The notes below the pieces were generated by a model. That model worked only from the letters and a program-made list of their open reading frames with translations, ran no database searches and was not told the origin of the DNA. From the NCBI RefSeq assembly GCF_000981385.1, contig NZ_LATZ01000004.1, positions 124,001-188,000 on the forward strand: a stretch of 64,000 bases of DNA, written 5' to 3'. Positions within the stretch are counted from its first letter, which is position 1, and each line of letters opens with the position of its first letter. Origin of the DNA: Bacillus sp. SA1-12. Lineage in GTDB: Bacteria > Bacillota > Bacilli > Bacillales > Bacillaceae. Below are positions 17,142 through 26,093 of this stretch, piece after piece. The translations under genes were made by a program, and so were the position numbers.

Positions 17142-18335
17142 TTAACTTTCAGTTCGGTTAAAAACCCCTGTTGTATCTTTAACAATTAATTTTGGTGCGA
17201 GGTTTATTTTTTTATACTCTAAACGCTTATTGTTTTTTTTCTGCTCAAGCATTTCCATCAATATCTTTGCTGCCTTCTGCCCCATTTCCTCTTCAGACTG
17301 GGAAATATGGGTGTAAACACTAAATTCATCATATCCGGACGACGGATCATCAAAGGTTAAAATAGATATATCCCCAGGAACATTCAATCCGATTTGCTTC
17401 GCCATTCTGAAAATGTGCAATCCGAGCTTTGCATTCAGCGTGATATAAGCTGAGGCGTATCGAGATGCGATAAATCGATACAAAGGATGATCATTATCCA
17501 TATTTACGTAATCCACTTTAAAGTCAGTAAGTATTAACGAGGGATTAATCATCTCCCCCTTCTCTTTAAATACATCCATATATCCTTTTATCCGGTCTTC
17601 AACCGTAATGGTTGGAAGTGAGGAATCAGAACAGATTGCAATATTTCGATGCCCCAAATCCCACAAGTGATTAACAGCAAGTTTAGCTCCGCTAACGCTG
17701 TCCGAATTAACATAACTCGTTTCAACCCCCGGCAAGTAGCGATCAATCAACACGAATGGGAAATGCCGAACCTTCAATTCTAAGATATCATCATTGTAGG
17801 TTTCTGCATCTATCGGAAAAATAAGCAGGCCGACAGCCTGCATTCGAAGCAGTTCCCTTATCGCTTCCCGCTCGGATTCCTTAGAATTTTGAGTTAGCAT
17901 AATGACAAGATAATAATCCGATTGATTTAAAATCTTATTTATACCATTAATTAACCTTATAGCAAAGAAATCATTTACCGTAGGCATAATTAAGCCAATC
18001 ATTTTGCGCTTGGTCGAGTTTTGAGCTGGAATTTGTATGGATTCATCCATTAAAATCTTTCTTTCTTTATCACTCTCCATGTTTTTATCGGTTAAACGAT
18101 GGATACCCTCTTGGACAAAGCTCCCCTTTCCAGGAATCCGATAAATCCAACCCTCCTTTGCCAATTCGGCTAATGCATTCGCAACCGTAATTCTACTCAC
18201 ATTAAATTTTTCCATTATTTCACGTTCCGGCGGAATTTTTTCATGCTCTAATAGGCTTTTGGAAGAAATTTGATTCTTATAATATTCTTGAATCTGCAAG
18301 TACAATGGCGTCCTCGAATTTTGATTATTTTGCAT
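17142..18335 (-). CDS. GntR-LacI chimeric transcriptional regulator (AraR-like)
   Basis: A 397-residue protein. Residues 1-75 form a GntR winged helix (TPLYLQIQEYYKNQI, EREIMEKFNVSRITVANALA, GWIYRIPGKGSFV). Residues from about 110 form a LacI/PBP-I-type sugar sensor (IGLIMPTVNDFFAIRLINGI, GHRNIAICSDSSLPTITVEDR, DISILTFDDPSSGYDEFSVYTHI). This architecture is that of AraR, which represses sugar genes until its ligand binds. It lies between the two GxGYxYP genes and is the obvious candidate regulator of both, plus the importer operon. The ligand is unknown; AraR identity is not claimed because no arabinose genes are nearby. Confidence 0.9.
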   Translation of the reverse strand: MQNNQNSRTPLYLQIQEYYKNQISSKSLLEHEKIPPEREIMEKFNVSRITVANALAELAKEGWIYRIPGKGSFVQEGIHRLTDKNMESDKERKILMDESIQIPAQNSTKRKMIGLIMPTVNDFFAIRLINGINKILNQSDYYLVIMLTQNSKESEREAIRELLRMQAVGLLIFPIDAETYNDDILELKVRHFPFVLIDRYLPGVETSYVNSDSVSGAKLAVNHLWDLGHRNIAICSDSSLPTITVEDRIKGYMDVFKEKGEMINPSLILTDFKVDYVNMDNDHPLYRFIASRYASAYITLNAKLGLHIFRMAKQIGLNVPGDISILTFDDPSSGYDEFSVYTHISQSEEEMGQKAAKILMEMLEQKKNNKRLEYKKINLAPKLIVKDTTGVFNRTES

Positions 18336-18520
18336 GAATGATTACTCCTGTTCTCCTCGAGTATTTATATCATTATATCATTTAAGTTTTTTATTTCAAG
18401 AAACCCCAATCCCTCACGAATGAACTCTTCTTTATTGCCGATCCAACGAATACAACCCCAGTTATTATTACCTTTTCTCCTTTTATCAAACATAAAAAAA
18501 CAGTATTTACTATTTTTTTG

Positions 18521-18549
18521 TTGACTATACCAAGAAATGTATATATAAA
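18521..18549 (+). promoter_or_regulatory. SigA promoter of the second GxGYxYP gene
   Basis: TTGACT (18521-18526), a 17-base spacer and TATAAA (18544-18549) face the gene at 18672. The -10 region sits in an alternating TATATATAAATATA tract that could hold a regulator site. The divergent repressor gene starts about 190 bases away. Confidence 0.65.
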
Positions 18550-18605
18550 TATATTTAATATAACAATACATAATTAATTTTCTGTATTTCTATAATTATT
18601 CCAAT

Positions 18606-18675
18606 AAAGGAGGTGATGAAATTAGGCATAGGCGTTCAATCACTATTTATGATAAGGAGATGTGAAAAAACTTGA
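18606..18675 (+). promoter_or_regulatory. Leader with full anti-SD match and overlapping 19-codon upstream ORF
   Basis: AAAGGAGGTGAT (18606-18617) is a complete anti-Shine-Dalgarno match. It runs into an ATG at 18616 that opens a 19-codon frame (MKLGIGVQSLFMIRRCEKT) ending in TGA at 18673-18675. That stop overlaps the TTG start of the next gene in TTGA, so translation could be coupled. The spacing from GGAGG to the ATG is only 2 bases, so the element may instead bind ribosomes without starting, as a STAB-SD site. Confidence 0.45.
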
Positions 18676-20723
18676 TTCGAAATCTTATGATTCTAACACT
18701 GGTTACACTTTGTACACTATCTTTAACGTTTGGAGCTTCCGCTTCAGCGGGCACTCCACCGCACAACAGCTCTGTTAAATGGCCAAAGCATCAAGAACTC
18801 CCTACCTTTGCGAAAGTAAAGCATTTGGATGTTGCTAATGTCCATGAAGAATCTGGGGACATAAAGATTCTTTTAGCGACCCTTCAAGGGATTGTTAATA
18901 AGGAGAAGCCGCGGATTTATGTGCAGCAGAATGAAGCAGATCCTTGGTTGAACGATCTTCAAGTACCTTATAAGCTTCATGATGATGCGATGGTTGTCTT
19001 CAGGGCATATATGGATGAAATTGAAGGCATCATTATCTACGATCCAGAAGTTCCGGACTCGATCAACGTGGCTACAACTTTAGCCGGACTTAAAAATGCG
19101 GTTGTTGCAAGTCCTGAATTGGCACAACAATTGACATCTGCACCGTATAACCTCAAGGTAATCAAGGACTTCCAAGGTCAATTCAATAACCGAATGGAAG
19201 CGTATACATGGCAATATGAAAATCTTTGGAGCCAAACAACTAAGAGAATGTTAGTTGGGTTAAGCCCTAACACATCCATCCCAATTCCTCCAGATAATTA
19301 CGAATCGTTTCAAAGAATAGCAGTTGAAAAAGAACAAATCAGAGATCAGAGTAATCGGGAAACATACGAATTTGATCTGTCTTCTTTTTTAGGAAATGAG
19401 GCTGTGTATCTCCGCTTTAATGATGCATTTACTCAAGATGGCTGGGGACCGGCTGTTCATGAAATCGTCGTTAAGGCTGACGGGCAGACCATTGCTCAAT
19501 TTAATACAGGCACACCTGAGGAAGAACCTTTTCTCTATGATAAACACGGCTCGAAATTTTTACCAGGGAGCGATCACCGGTTTGCTGATAATGGCAACTA
19601 CTTCATGTATGAGTTTAAGCCGCCGGCAGGAACAAAGCAGTTAAGGGTCTATGTCGATATGTGGAACCAATTCGCTGTGTCCGCAAGCAAAGTCCGCCCG
19701 CTTTCATCCGAACAAAAGGAACCTTACGGATATTTACGTGACTATGCGGTTGCAAACAAGGCTATGGTCTTCTGGCTATCCACAAGCGTGCCAGAGGAAA
19801 AAGAACTCTTTGAGAAAATTTTGTCTGATGTCGAGCCTGGCACCCCGTATTTGGGATGGTTTGACAACGACTTTGAAGGTGAAGTTGCCGGAATCGATAT
19901 AACCTCGAAGCATGGTGTCTATGTTCTTCCATCAGACTGGTTTCATAACATGACGGTCTTTTCAGGTACAAAACATAAAAACGTAATGACGAAAAAGCCG
20001 GAAGCACCAAAACTTGAAAACAAAATCTATGTAACTTACACCTTTGGAGAAGGTGATAACTTGCAGTACGATCAAAATCATATGCGCAATTTATGGAATG
20101 ATCCTGCAAGAGGTAAAGTACCTATTAACTGGACTTCAAGCCCAATGCTTTATGATGCGGCCCCTGCCATTCTGAATTATTACCAATCAACTGCGACGGA
20201 AAATGACTTGCTTGTCGCAGGACCATCAGGAGTCGGTTACTTTAGTCCATATGCTTGGCCTGAAGAGCATTTTTCTGATTTCCTAAACGATACTTACTCA
20301 TATATGAAGAAATCAAAAATGTCGTATCCTTATGTTCTAAACCGGGATGTGGCAGTAGATCTTCCGCTAAGTGAGACAAAAGCTGCAGCATATGAGAACA
20401 ACTATAAAGTTCCTGGTCTCTTCCTGGGCGGGGGAGAAAAAGTCGGTATCGAAATAATGAACGGCAGCCTTCCGATATCGTATTTGCGCGGTATTTCGAC
20501 CGTTCAGGATGGAATTAATATACTAGCAGATTATAAAAGGGACTGGGACGGCAAATCACCTAAGTTTATTTCCATCGGGATTAATGCTTGGGGAATGAAT
20601 CCTTCGCATGTATTAGCTCTTACTGAAACGCTTGGACCAGAATATGAAGTAGTCAGAGCTGATGAGTACTTCTCACTTGTCCGAGAAGCCTACGGATTGA
20701 CTTCTGCAAATAAAGCTGATTAA
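18672..20723 (+). CDS. Secreted GxGYxYP-family paralogue
   Basis: A 683-residue protein with a signal peptide (MIRNLMILTLVTLCTLSLTF, then GASASAG) and the same order as the 14.5-16.5 kb protein: LPTFAKVKHLDVANV, the DGWGPAVHEIVVKADGQTIA insert and IDMWNQF-like VDMWNQFAVSAS. Both are clearly recent paralogues. The family motif near residue 517 reads GPSGVGYFSPYAWPEE, so the second Tyr of GxGYxYP is replaced by Ser; substrate use may differ. I chose the TTG at 18672 because it has an AAGGAGA site and overlaps the stop of an upstream small ORF; an in-frame ATG at 18687 is the alternative. It is divergent from the repressor gene and ends at a strong shared terminator. Confidence 0.8.
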   Translation: MIRNLMILTLVTLCTLSLTFGASASAGTPPHNSSVKWPKHQELPTFAKVKHLDVANVHEESGDIKILLATLQGIVNKEKPRIYVQQNEADPWLNDLQVPYKLHDDAMVVFRAYMDEIEGIIIYDPEVPDSINVATTLAGLKNAVVASPELAQQLTSAPYNLKVIKDFQGQFNNRMEAYTWQYENLWSQTTKRMLVGLSPNTSIPIPPDNYESFQRIAVEKEQIRDQSNRETYEFDLSSFLGNEAVYLRFNDAFTQDGWGPAVHEIVVKADGQTIAQFNTGTPEEEPFLYDKHGSKFLPGSDHRFADNGNYFMYEFKPPAGTKQLRVYVDMWNQFAVSASKVRPLSSEQKEPYGYLRDYAVANKAMVFWLSTSVPEEKELFEKILSDVEPGTPYLGWFDNDFEGEVAGIDITSKHGVYVLPSDWFHNMTVFSGTKHKNVMTKKPEAPKLENKIYVTYTFGEGDNLQYDQNHMRNLWNDPARGKVPINWTSSPMLYDAAPAILNYYQSTATENDLLVAGPSGVGYFSPYAWPEEHFSDFLNDTYSYMKKSKMSYPYVLNRDVAVDLPLSETKAAAYENNYKVPGLFLGGGEKVGIEIMNGSLPISYLRGISTVQDGINILADYKRDWDGKSPKFISIGINAWGMNPSHVLALTETLGPEYEVVRADEYFSLVREAYGLTSANKAD

Positions 20724-20800
20724 AAGATGTTCAAGGTTATAAAAATCAAGTAAAGTAAATTTAACTAAGAGTTGAAGAAGACTAAAGTTTAGTAAAAGCA

Positions 20801-20844
20801 AAAAGACTGTAAAGCATGTCCAAATCCATGCCTTGCAGTCTTTT
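20801..20844. terminator. Bidirectional intrinsic terminator
   Basis: Two 18-base arms (20801-20818 and 20827-20844) pair throughout with two G-U pairs, flanked by A and T runs on each side. It separates the convergent GxGYxYP and symporter genes. Confidence 0.88.
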
Positions 20845-20854
20845 CATATAAACG

Positions 20855-22225
20855 TTATGCTATTTCCATGCCATCTTTTTTCTCCATTAACCTTCTTCTT
20901 TCATCTAAATCTTTAATAATTTGTTTTTCTTGCTTATCAAATTTATGGAATAATAAAGCTATAATTGCTAGTCCGCTGCAAATAATCGGCAGCCAAATAA
21001 AATTAAATTCAATCGCTTGTAATGCTGAGTCCGTTTGTTTCTGATTGGCTATATATCCTCCTGCTGATAAAATAGCCGCTGTCAGTGCCCCGCCAATTCC
21101 CATGCCAAATTTTGCACCAAAACTTGATGCAGAGGTTAATAAGCCAGCTGCGCGAACTTTATTTTTCCATTCACCATAATCTACGGAGTCAGCTAACATG
21201 ACAGAAATCAATCCTAAAATGAATCCGGTTCCAAATGTTCCAATTATTGTACCTGCCATGATCAATGGGATATTCTCCATTGTCCCTCCGATGCTAATAA
21301 GGATTTGACCAATTACACCTATTACGAGTCCAAGTATCATTGTATTTCGTTTTCCAATTCGTTTTGAGAACGTTGGTGTTAAAACTAAACTAAAAAGAGT
21401 TATAAAGTTAAAACTCATCATAATAGGAACAAGCTTTGCATTTCCAATATTATTTGCAAAATAATAGACGGTTGTCTGGTTTTTAATGGTTTGCCCCATC
21501 CAATAAATAAAATTCAAAAAAATCATGATAAACCAAGGAAGATTTCCTCTTATAGCTTTTATTCCTTCTTTGAAAGGAGTGACTTTTTTTCCTGGTAAAA
21601 TAACCCGTTCTTTTGTATTCTTGAATGTAATTAATAACATAACTACACCAAAAGCAGAAAATATAAGCATAGTCCAAAAGAAGCCTTTCTGATCATCCCC
21701 TCCTCCTAAAACGCTTACAATAGGCAGGGTCGCAACTGTTACAATAATTGCTCCCATCTGTCCGCCTATGGAGCGAACGGTTCCTAGTACTGTCCGTTCC
21801 TGAGGATTACTCGACAAGCTTGGGAGAATGGAAGTGACAGGTATATTTATCCCTGAATAAATAATTCCAACGGAAATATACGTAATGTACGCGTAAATCA
21901 ATTTTCCTTGATAGCTAAGGTCTGGCGTAAAGAATGTTAAAGTGGCCATAACTCCAAATGGAACGGCTAACCATAAAAAGTAGGGACGGCTTTTCCCCCA
22001 TCTAGTATTTGTTCTATCAATTAATACCCCAAATAACGGAGCATCCAAGGCATCAATAACTCTAGCAACTAAAAATAAGGTTCCCACTGCTGCAATACTC
22101 AATCCAAAAACATCTGTGTAAAAGAACATTAAATAAGTACCAATAACTTGGAAAACTAAATTACAGGCAGTATCGCTTAATCCATAACTAATTCTTTCTT
22201 TCCAGCCAACTTGATTTTCATTCAT
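20855..22225 (-). CDS. GPH-family sugar:cation symporter
   Basis: A polytopic 456-residue protein with about twelve transmembrane helices. The N-terminal pattern KERISYGLSDTACNLVFQ, FFYTDVFGLSIAAVG and the loop DALDAPLFGVLIDRTNTRWGKSRPY are hallmarks of the glycoside-pentoside-hexuronide symporter family (XynP, YihO, MelB relatives). It likely imports a mono- or oligosaccharide, or a glycoside, with Na+ or H+. The frame extends to a GTG at 22237; I prefer the ATG at 22225, preceded by a weak GAGTGGG site. Its place next to the GxGYxYP gene and convergent with it suggests it serves the same sugar system, but it has its own promoter region. Substrate unknown. Confidence 0.85.
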   Translation of the reverse strand: MNENQVGWKERISYGLSDTACNLVFQVIGTYLMFFYTDVFGLSIAAVGTLFLVARVIDALDAPLFGVLIDRTNTRWGKSRPYFLWLAVPFGVMATLTFFTPDLSYQGKLIYAYITYISVGIIYSGINIPVTSILPSLSSNPQERTVLGTVRSIGGQMGAIIVTVATLPIVSVLGGGDDQKGFFWTMLIFSAFGVVMLLITFKNTKERVILPGKKVTPFKEGIKAIRGNLPWFIMIFLNFIYWMGQTIKNQTTVYYFANNIGNAKLVPIMMSFNFITLFSLVLTPTFSKRIGKRNTMILGLVIGVIGQILISIGGTMENIPLIMAGTIIGTFGTGFILGLISVMLADSVDYGEWKNKVRAAGLLTSASSFGAKFGMGIGGALTAAILSAGGYIANQKQTDSALQAIEFNFIWLPIICSGLAIIALLFHKFDKQEKQIIKDLDERRRLMEKKDGMEIA

Positions 22226-22992
22226 TGACAATCCCACTCTTTCACATATGATCTAACATGCTGTCCTTAGAAAAGGCTTTCTTTTTAGTTATCCCAAAAC
22301 AGGTATCGATTCCAGATACCTTTGATAACTTTATCTCATTACCATAATACTGACTTTTTTTCTTAATTTCTTTAACATTTCTATCATTTTATATAACAAT
22401 TCTGATCATGAAAGGTGGATATTTGCATCTAGATTTTGGGATTGTCAAGAAGCAGTTACAGGACAGTTTTCAGTTTAAGAAGTGATGTATGGATGGGAAG
22501 CAACATTACTTGCTAACTAGATTTATTTTTGCACAGATGAAGAAGTAGATTTATGATTAAAAAGGGTTGGTTAGAAGAACCTCCCAATTGGAGAGACAGA
22601 ACCAGTCACAAAACGTAGCTAATAAAACAGTTTCCTTAAGAATAATTACGTTTTATTTCATCATAATAAGATTAGTGTTGACATTTTAACACTAATCTTC
22701 AATGTGGAGGGATATCGTTTGAATATTCTTATTCGCTTATTATCAGCCCTGCTTTCTTTAGTAATTAGAGCTGGATTTATCTTTGAGCATTCGAACACTA
22801 AGTTAAGATCTTTGTTTAGAATGCCTTCTTTCGCATAAGCCTTGAATATTCTTAATGTATCTTTTAATTCCCATTGAAAAATAAGAAAGGTGAGCATAAC
22901 AGGATTGTTTGCTTACCTTTTTTAGCTTGAACGGAATACTCCACATGCAAAATAAAAAACCATAAAGGTGAATATTTCCCTCTATGGCGACT
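22226..22992. other. Large non-coding gap with hairpin and possible small ORF
   Basis: About 770 bases without a convincing gene. A perfect 12-bp inverted repeat (22668-22679, 22688-22699; AAGATTAGTGTT arm) is followed by GTGGAGGG and, from a TTG at 22719, a 39-codon plus-strand frame (to 22838) with a hydrophobic N-terminus (MNILIRLLSALLSLVIRAG). A 78-codon minus-strand frame (22661-22897) overlaps it. Neither resembles anything I know. The stretch may be a decayed gene, or a small RNA or peptide locus. Confidence 0.35.
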
Positions 22993-23937
22993 TTAATAAT
23001 CCATTTCTACTAATAAACTTGCTGTGTGCTCATCCGTTATAAGGACATTTGCATATTTCCCTTTTAACGCTCCATAAATCGCATCTAATTTTTTAGGGCC
23101 TCCAGCGACTAAAATGGATTTTTCCTTTTTGGCCAGTTCGTGCAGCTCAATGCCAATCGTACGATTATTTAAGCTTTCAACACAAATTTCCCCATTTTTA
23201 TCAAAGAACCTTGAACAGATTTCTCCTACAGCTTTTGATTGGATTAAATGCTGGTCTTCATTTGAAAAATATTCAGCTTGTAATAAAACGGAATCGAGGA
23301 CAGGAGTTCCAACACTAAAAATAGCAATATTTGCTTGCTTGCCCAACTCTAAAATTTTATGAATATGGCGATCCGCTTCTATCGCTTGCTTCACAACAAT
23401 ATGATCCACAATTGCTGGGAGCGGTAACAAAAAGGTTTGGGTATTAAAGGCTTCTCCAAACAAATGAATGATTTCGGATGCATAGGTCTTTGTTTCTGAA
23501 TGACTGACACCGCCATTCAATTGCACAACAGTTGTATGGCTAATCGGCTTTGGTTTTAATTTTGTGGCCAACTCATAAACGGTTGTTCCCCATGATGCTG
23601 CGATCACATCATAATCCTTCACAGTCCGATTTAGATAGTTTGCCCCCACTTCACCTAATTGCCGCTTAATCAAGGTATGATCATATTCTGATACTGAAGC
23701 AATTACAACCTCTTTTAGGCCAAACTTATCCTTTACCCTTTCAGTTAGCAATTCACCAGCTTCAACCGGATTATGAATATTAATCTCCACAATCCCTGAA
23801 TCCTTCGCTTGCTTTAACATCCTTGAAACAGTTGGCCGTGACACATTTAATTTTTTGGCAATCTCTTGCTGGCTATAATCCAATTGATAATAGAGCCTTG
23901 CAACTTCAATAATTTTATTAAGCTTATCCTTTTCCAT
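22993..23937 (-). CDS. SorC-family sugar-phosphate-responsive transcriptional regulator
   Basis: A 314-residue regulator. The N-terminal helix-turn-helix is YSQQEIAKKLNVSRPTVSRM; the rest is a SorC/DeoR effector domain (VVQLNGGVSHSE, IAIFSVGTPVLDSVLL, SILVAGGPKKLDAIYGALKGKYANVLITDE). Relatives (DeoR, CggR, SorC) sense phosphorylated sugars. It lies just downstream of the transketolase terminator. The 100-base upstream gap has an inverted repeat GTTGATT/AATCAAC (23989-23995, 24004-24010) that may be its operator. A link to the pentose phosphate genes next door is inference. Confidence 0.9.
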   Translation of the reverse strand: MEKDKLNKIIEVARLYYQLDYSQQEIAKKLNVSRPTVSRMLKQAKDSGIVEINIHNPVEAGELLTERVKDKFGLKEVVIASVSEYDHTLIKRQLGEVGANYLNRTVKDYDVIAASWGTTVYELATKLKPKPISHTTVVQLNGGVSHSETKTYASEIIHLFGEAFNTQTFLLPLPAIVDHIVVKQAIEADRHIHKILELGKQANIAIFSVGTPVLDSVLLQAEYFSNEDQHLIQSKAVGEICSRFFDKNGEICVESLNNRTIGIELHELAKKEKSILVAGGPKKLDAIYGALKGKYANVLITDEHTASLLVEMDY

Positions 23938-24038
23938 TTAAACAGCACCTGATTAATCATTTTGTAATTGGCATGTTAGACCTTAACTGTTGATTTCTGC
24001 TTGAATCAACAACGAGTTTCCTAAGCTTGTAAAAAAGA

Positions 24039-24070
24039 GAGGCTGACACCACCCTCGTTTCGTCAGCCTC
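24039..24070 (-). terminator. Terminator of the transketolase operon
   Basis: A 9-bp stem GAGGCTGAC/GTCAGCCTC (24039-24047, 24062-24070), followed on the minus strand by a T-rich tract (complement of AAAAAAGA). Confidence 0.85.
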
Positions 24071-24080
24071 CTCTGTTTCA

Positions 24081-26093
24081 TTATGCTTCAAGAAGTTTCT
24101 TTACACGCGCAACAACGTTCTCAACTGTGAAGCCATACTCAGCTAAAATACGTTTTTCTGGAGCAGACGCACCGAACGTATTAATTGCTAAAATATCACC
24201 TTCATCACCTGTGTAACGATCCCAACCAAGTGGAGAAGCCATTTCGATAGCTAGACGTTTCTTCACTTCTTTTGGTAGTACGGAACGCTTGTATTCAGTT
24301 GATTGAGCTTCGAAGCGGTCCCATGCAGGCATACTTACAACAGAAGCCTCAATACCTTCTGAAGCTAATGCACTTTGCGCCTCAATCGCTAAACCAACCT
24401 CAGAACCTGATGCTAATAGAAGAACATCTGGTGTTTCCTTAGCAGCTGGAGAAATCACATAAGCTCCTTTTTGTACACCTTCATAAGCTGTTTCATTTGT
24501 ACCTTTAACTGTTTTTAAGTTTTGGCGAGTTAAAACAAGAGCATTTGGCGTTGATTTTGACTCAATTGCTAATTTCCAAGCTGCAGCTGTTTCATTTCCG
24601 TCTGCTGGACGTACAACAGATAGATTTGGCATTGCACGTAATGAAGCAAGCTGTTCGATTGGTTCATGTGTTGGACCATCTTCACCAACAGCAATACTAT
24701 CATGCGTAAATACATACGTAACAGGAAGGTTCATTAATGCAGCCAAACGAATCGCCGGGCGTAAATAATCAGAGAATACGAAGAACGTACCGCCGAATAC
24801 GTGCAAGCCACCATGTAAGGCCATACCATTTAGGGCAGCACCCATAGCAAATTCACGTACACCGAACCAAATATTGCGGCCGCCATAATTTTGGCTTGAG
24901 AAGTCACCGCCATCTTTAATCGTTGTTTTGTTTGATCCTGCTAAGTCAGCAGATCCTCCAAAGAATGATGGCAAGTTTTTCGCAATGCCATTTAACACTT
25001 CACCTGATGAAGCACGAGATGCAAGGCTTGAGCCCTCTTCATATACTGGAATATCCTTATCCCAGCCTTCTGGAAGCTCTCCGCTGATTGCTGTTTTGAA
25101 TTGATTTGCAAGCTCAGGAAATTCTTTTTCATATCCTGCAACTAACTCATTCCACTCGTTTTCTTTTGCCTTTCCAGCTTCTTTAATCGCTTTGTTAAAG
25201 TGATCATATACTTCTGAAGGTACGTGGAAATCTTCTTCAAATGTCCATTCGTAAGCTTCCTTGGTTAATTTAATTTCATCCGCACCAAGTGGTGAACCGT
25301 GTGAAGCAGATTTACCAGCTTTATTTGGCGAACCGAAACCGATTGTTGTTTTTACTTCGATTAAAGTTGGACGATCTAACTCAAGTTTCGCTTGTTCAAT
25401 CGCATTTGAAATTTCGTTCACATCTGTTCCATTTTCTACGCGAATAACTTGCCAGCCTTTTGCAAGGAAACGCTGCTCAACATTTTCCGAGAATGAAAGA
25501 TGAAGGTCACCGTCAAGTGAAATGTCGTTTGAATCATATAGTACAATTAGACGACCTAATTTTAAATGTGCTGCAAGTGATGCTGCTTCTGAAGAAATAC
25601 CTTCCATTAAATCTCCGTCACCACAGATTGCATATGTGAAATGATCAACCACATTGTATGATGGCTTGTTATAAGTTTCAGCTAAATGACGCTCAGCCAT
25701 TGCCATACCAACTGCCATCGCAATACCTTGTCCTAATGGGCCAGTTGTTGCATCAACACCTGGAGTGTGGCCATACTCTGGGTGACCTGGTGTTTTGCTT
25801 CCCCATTGTCTAAAGTTTTTGATATCATCCATTGTTACATCGTAACCAGCTAAGTGAAGCAAGCTGTATAAAAGCATAGATCCATGTCCTGCAGAAAGCA
25901 CGAAGCGGTCACGGTTAAACCAGCTTGGGTTAGATGGGTTGATGTTCATAAACTTTGTCCAAAGTGCATAAGCCATTGGCGCTGCACCCATCGGCATACC
26001 AGGATGTCCTGAATTTGCTTTTTCTACGGCATCAATCGATAATGTACGGATCGTTTCAATTGACAACTTTTCGATTTGTGTTAATTCACTCAT
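24081..26093 (-). CDS. tkt: Transketolase
   Basis: A full-length 670-residue thiamine diphosphate enzyme moving two-carbon units between sugar phosphates in the pentose phosphate pathway. The start [20 protein letters not shown], the substrate/cofactor motifs [16 protein letters not shown] and [18 protein letters not shown], the ThDP motif [15 protein letters not shown], and the central [12 protein letters not shown] and [22 protein letters not shown] are all present. Nothing essential is missing. Its ATG overlaps the stop codon of the upstream phosphofructokinase-like gene by one base, so translation is coupled. Whether this is the only transketolase of the genome cannot be seen; a pairing with a PFK-like gene suggests a specialised or regulated copy. 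Confidence 0.96.
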   Translation of the reverse strand: MSELTQIEKLSIETIRTLSIDAVEKANSGHPGMPMGAAPMAYALWTKFMNINPSNPSWFNRDRFVLSAGHGSMLLYSLLHLAGYDVTMDDIKNFRQWGSKTPGHPEYGHTPGVDATTGPLGQGIAMAVGMAMAERHLAETYNKPSYNVVDHFTYAICGDGDLMEGISSEAASLAAHLKLGRLIVLYDSNDISLDGDLHLSFSENVEQRFLAKGWQVIRVENGTDVNEISNAIEQAKLELDRPTLIEVKTTIGFGSPNKAGKSASHGSPLGADEIKLTKEAYEWTFEEDFHVPSEVYDHFNKAIKEAGKAKENEWNELVAGYEKEFPELANQFKTAISGELPEGWDKDIPVYEEGSSLASRASSGEVLNGIAKNLPSFFGGSADLAGSNKTTIKDGGDFSSQNYGGRNIWFGVREFAMGAALNGMALHGGLHVFGGTFFVFSDYLRPAIRLAALMNLPVTYVFTHDSIAVGEDGPTHEPIEQLASLRAMPNLSVVRPADGNETAAAWKLAIESKSTPNALVLTRQNLKTVKGTNETAYEGVQKGAYVISPAAKETPDVLLLASGSEVGLAIEAQSALASEGIEASVVSMPAWDRFEAQSTEYKRSVLPKEVKKRLAIEMASPLGWDRYTGDEGDILAINTFGASAPEKRILAEYGFTVENVVARVKKLLEA

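Noticed and set aside
19762..20109. A 115-codon minus-strand frame inside the second GxGYxYP gene
   Set aside because: It is fully contained in a well-supported gene and lacks a ribosome binding site.
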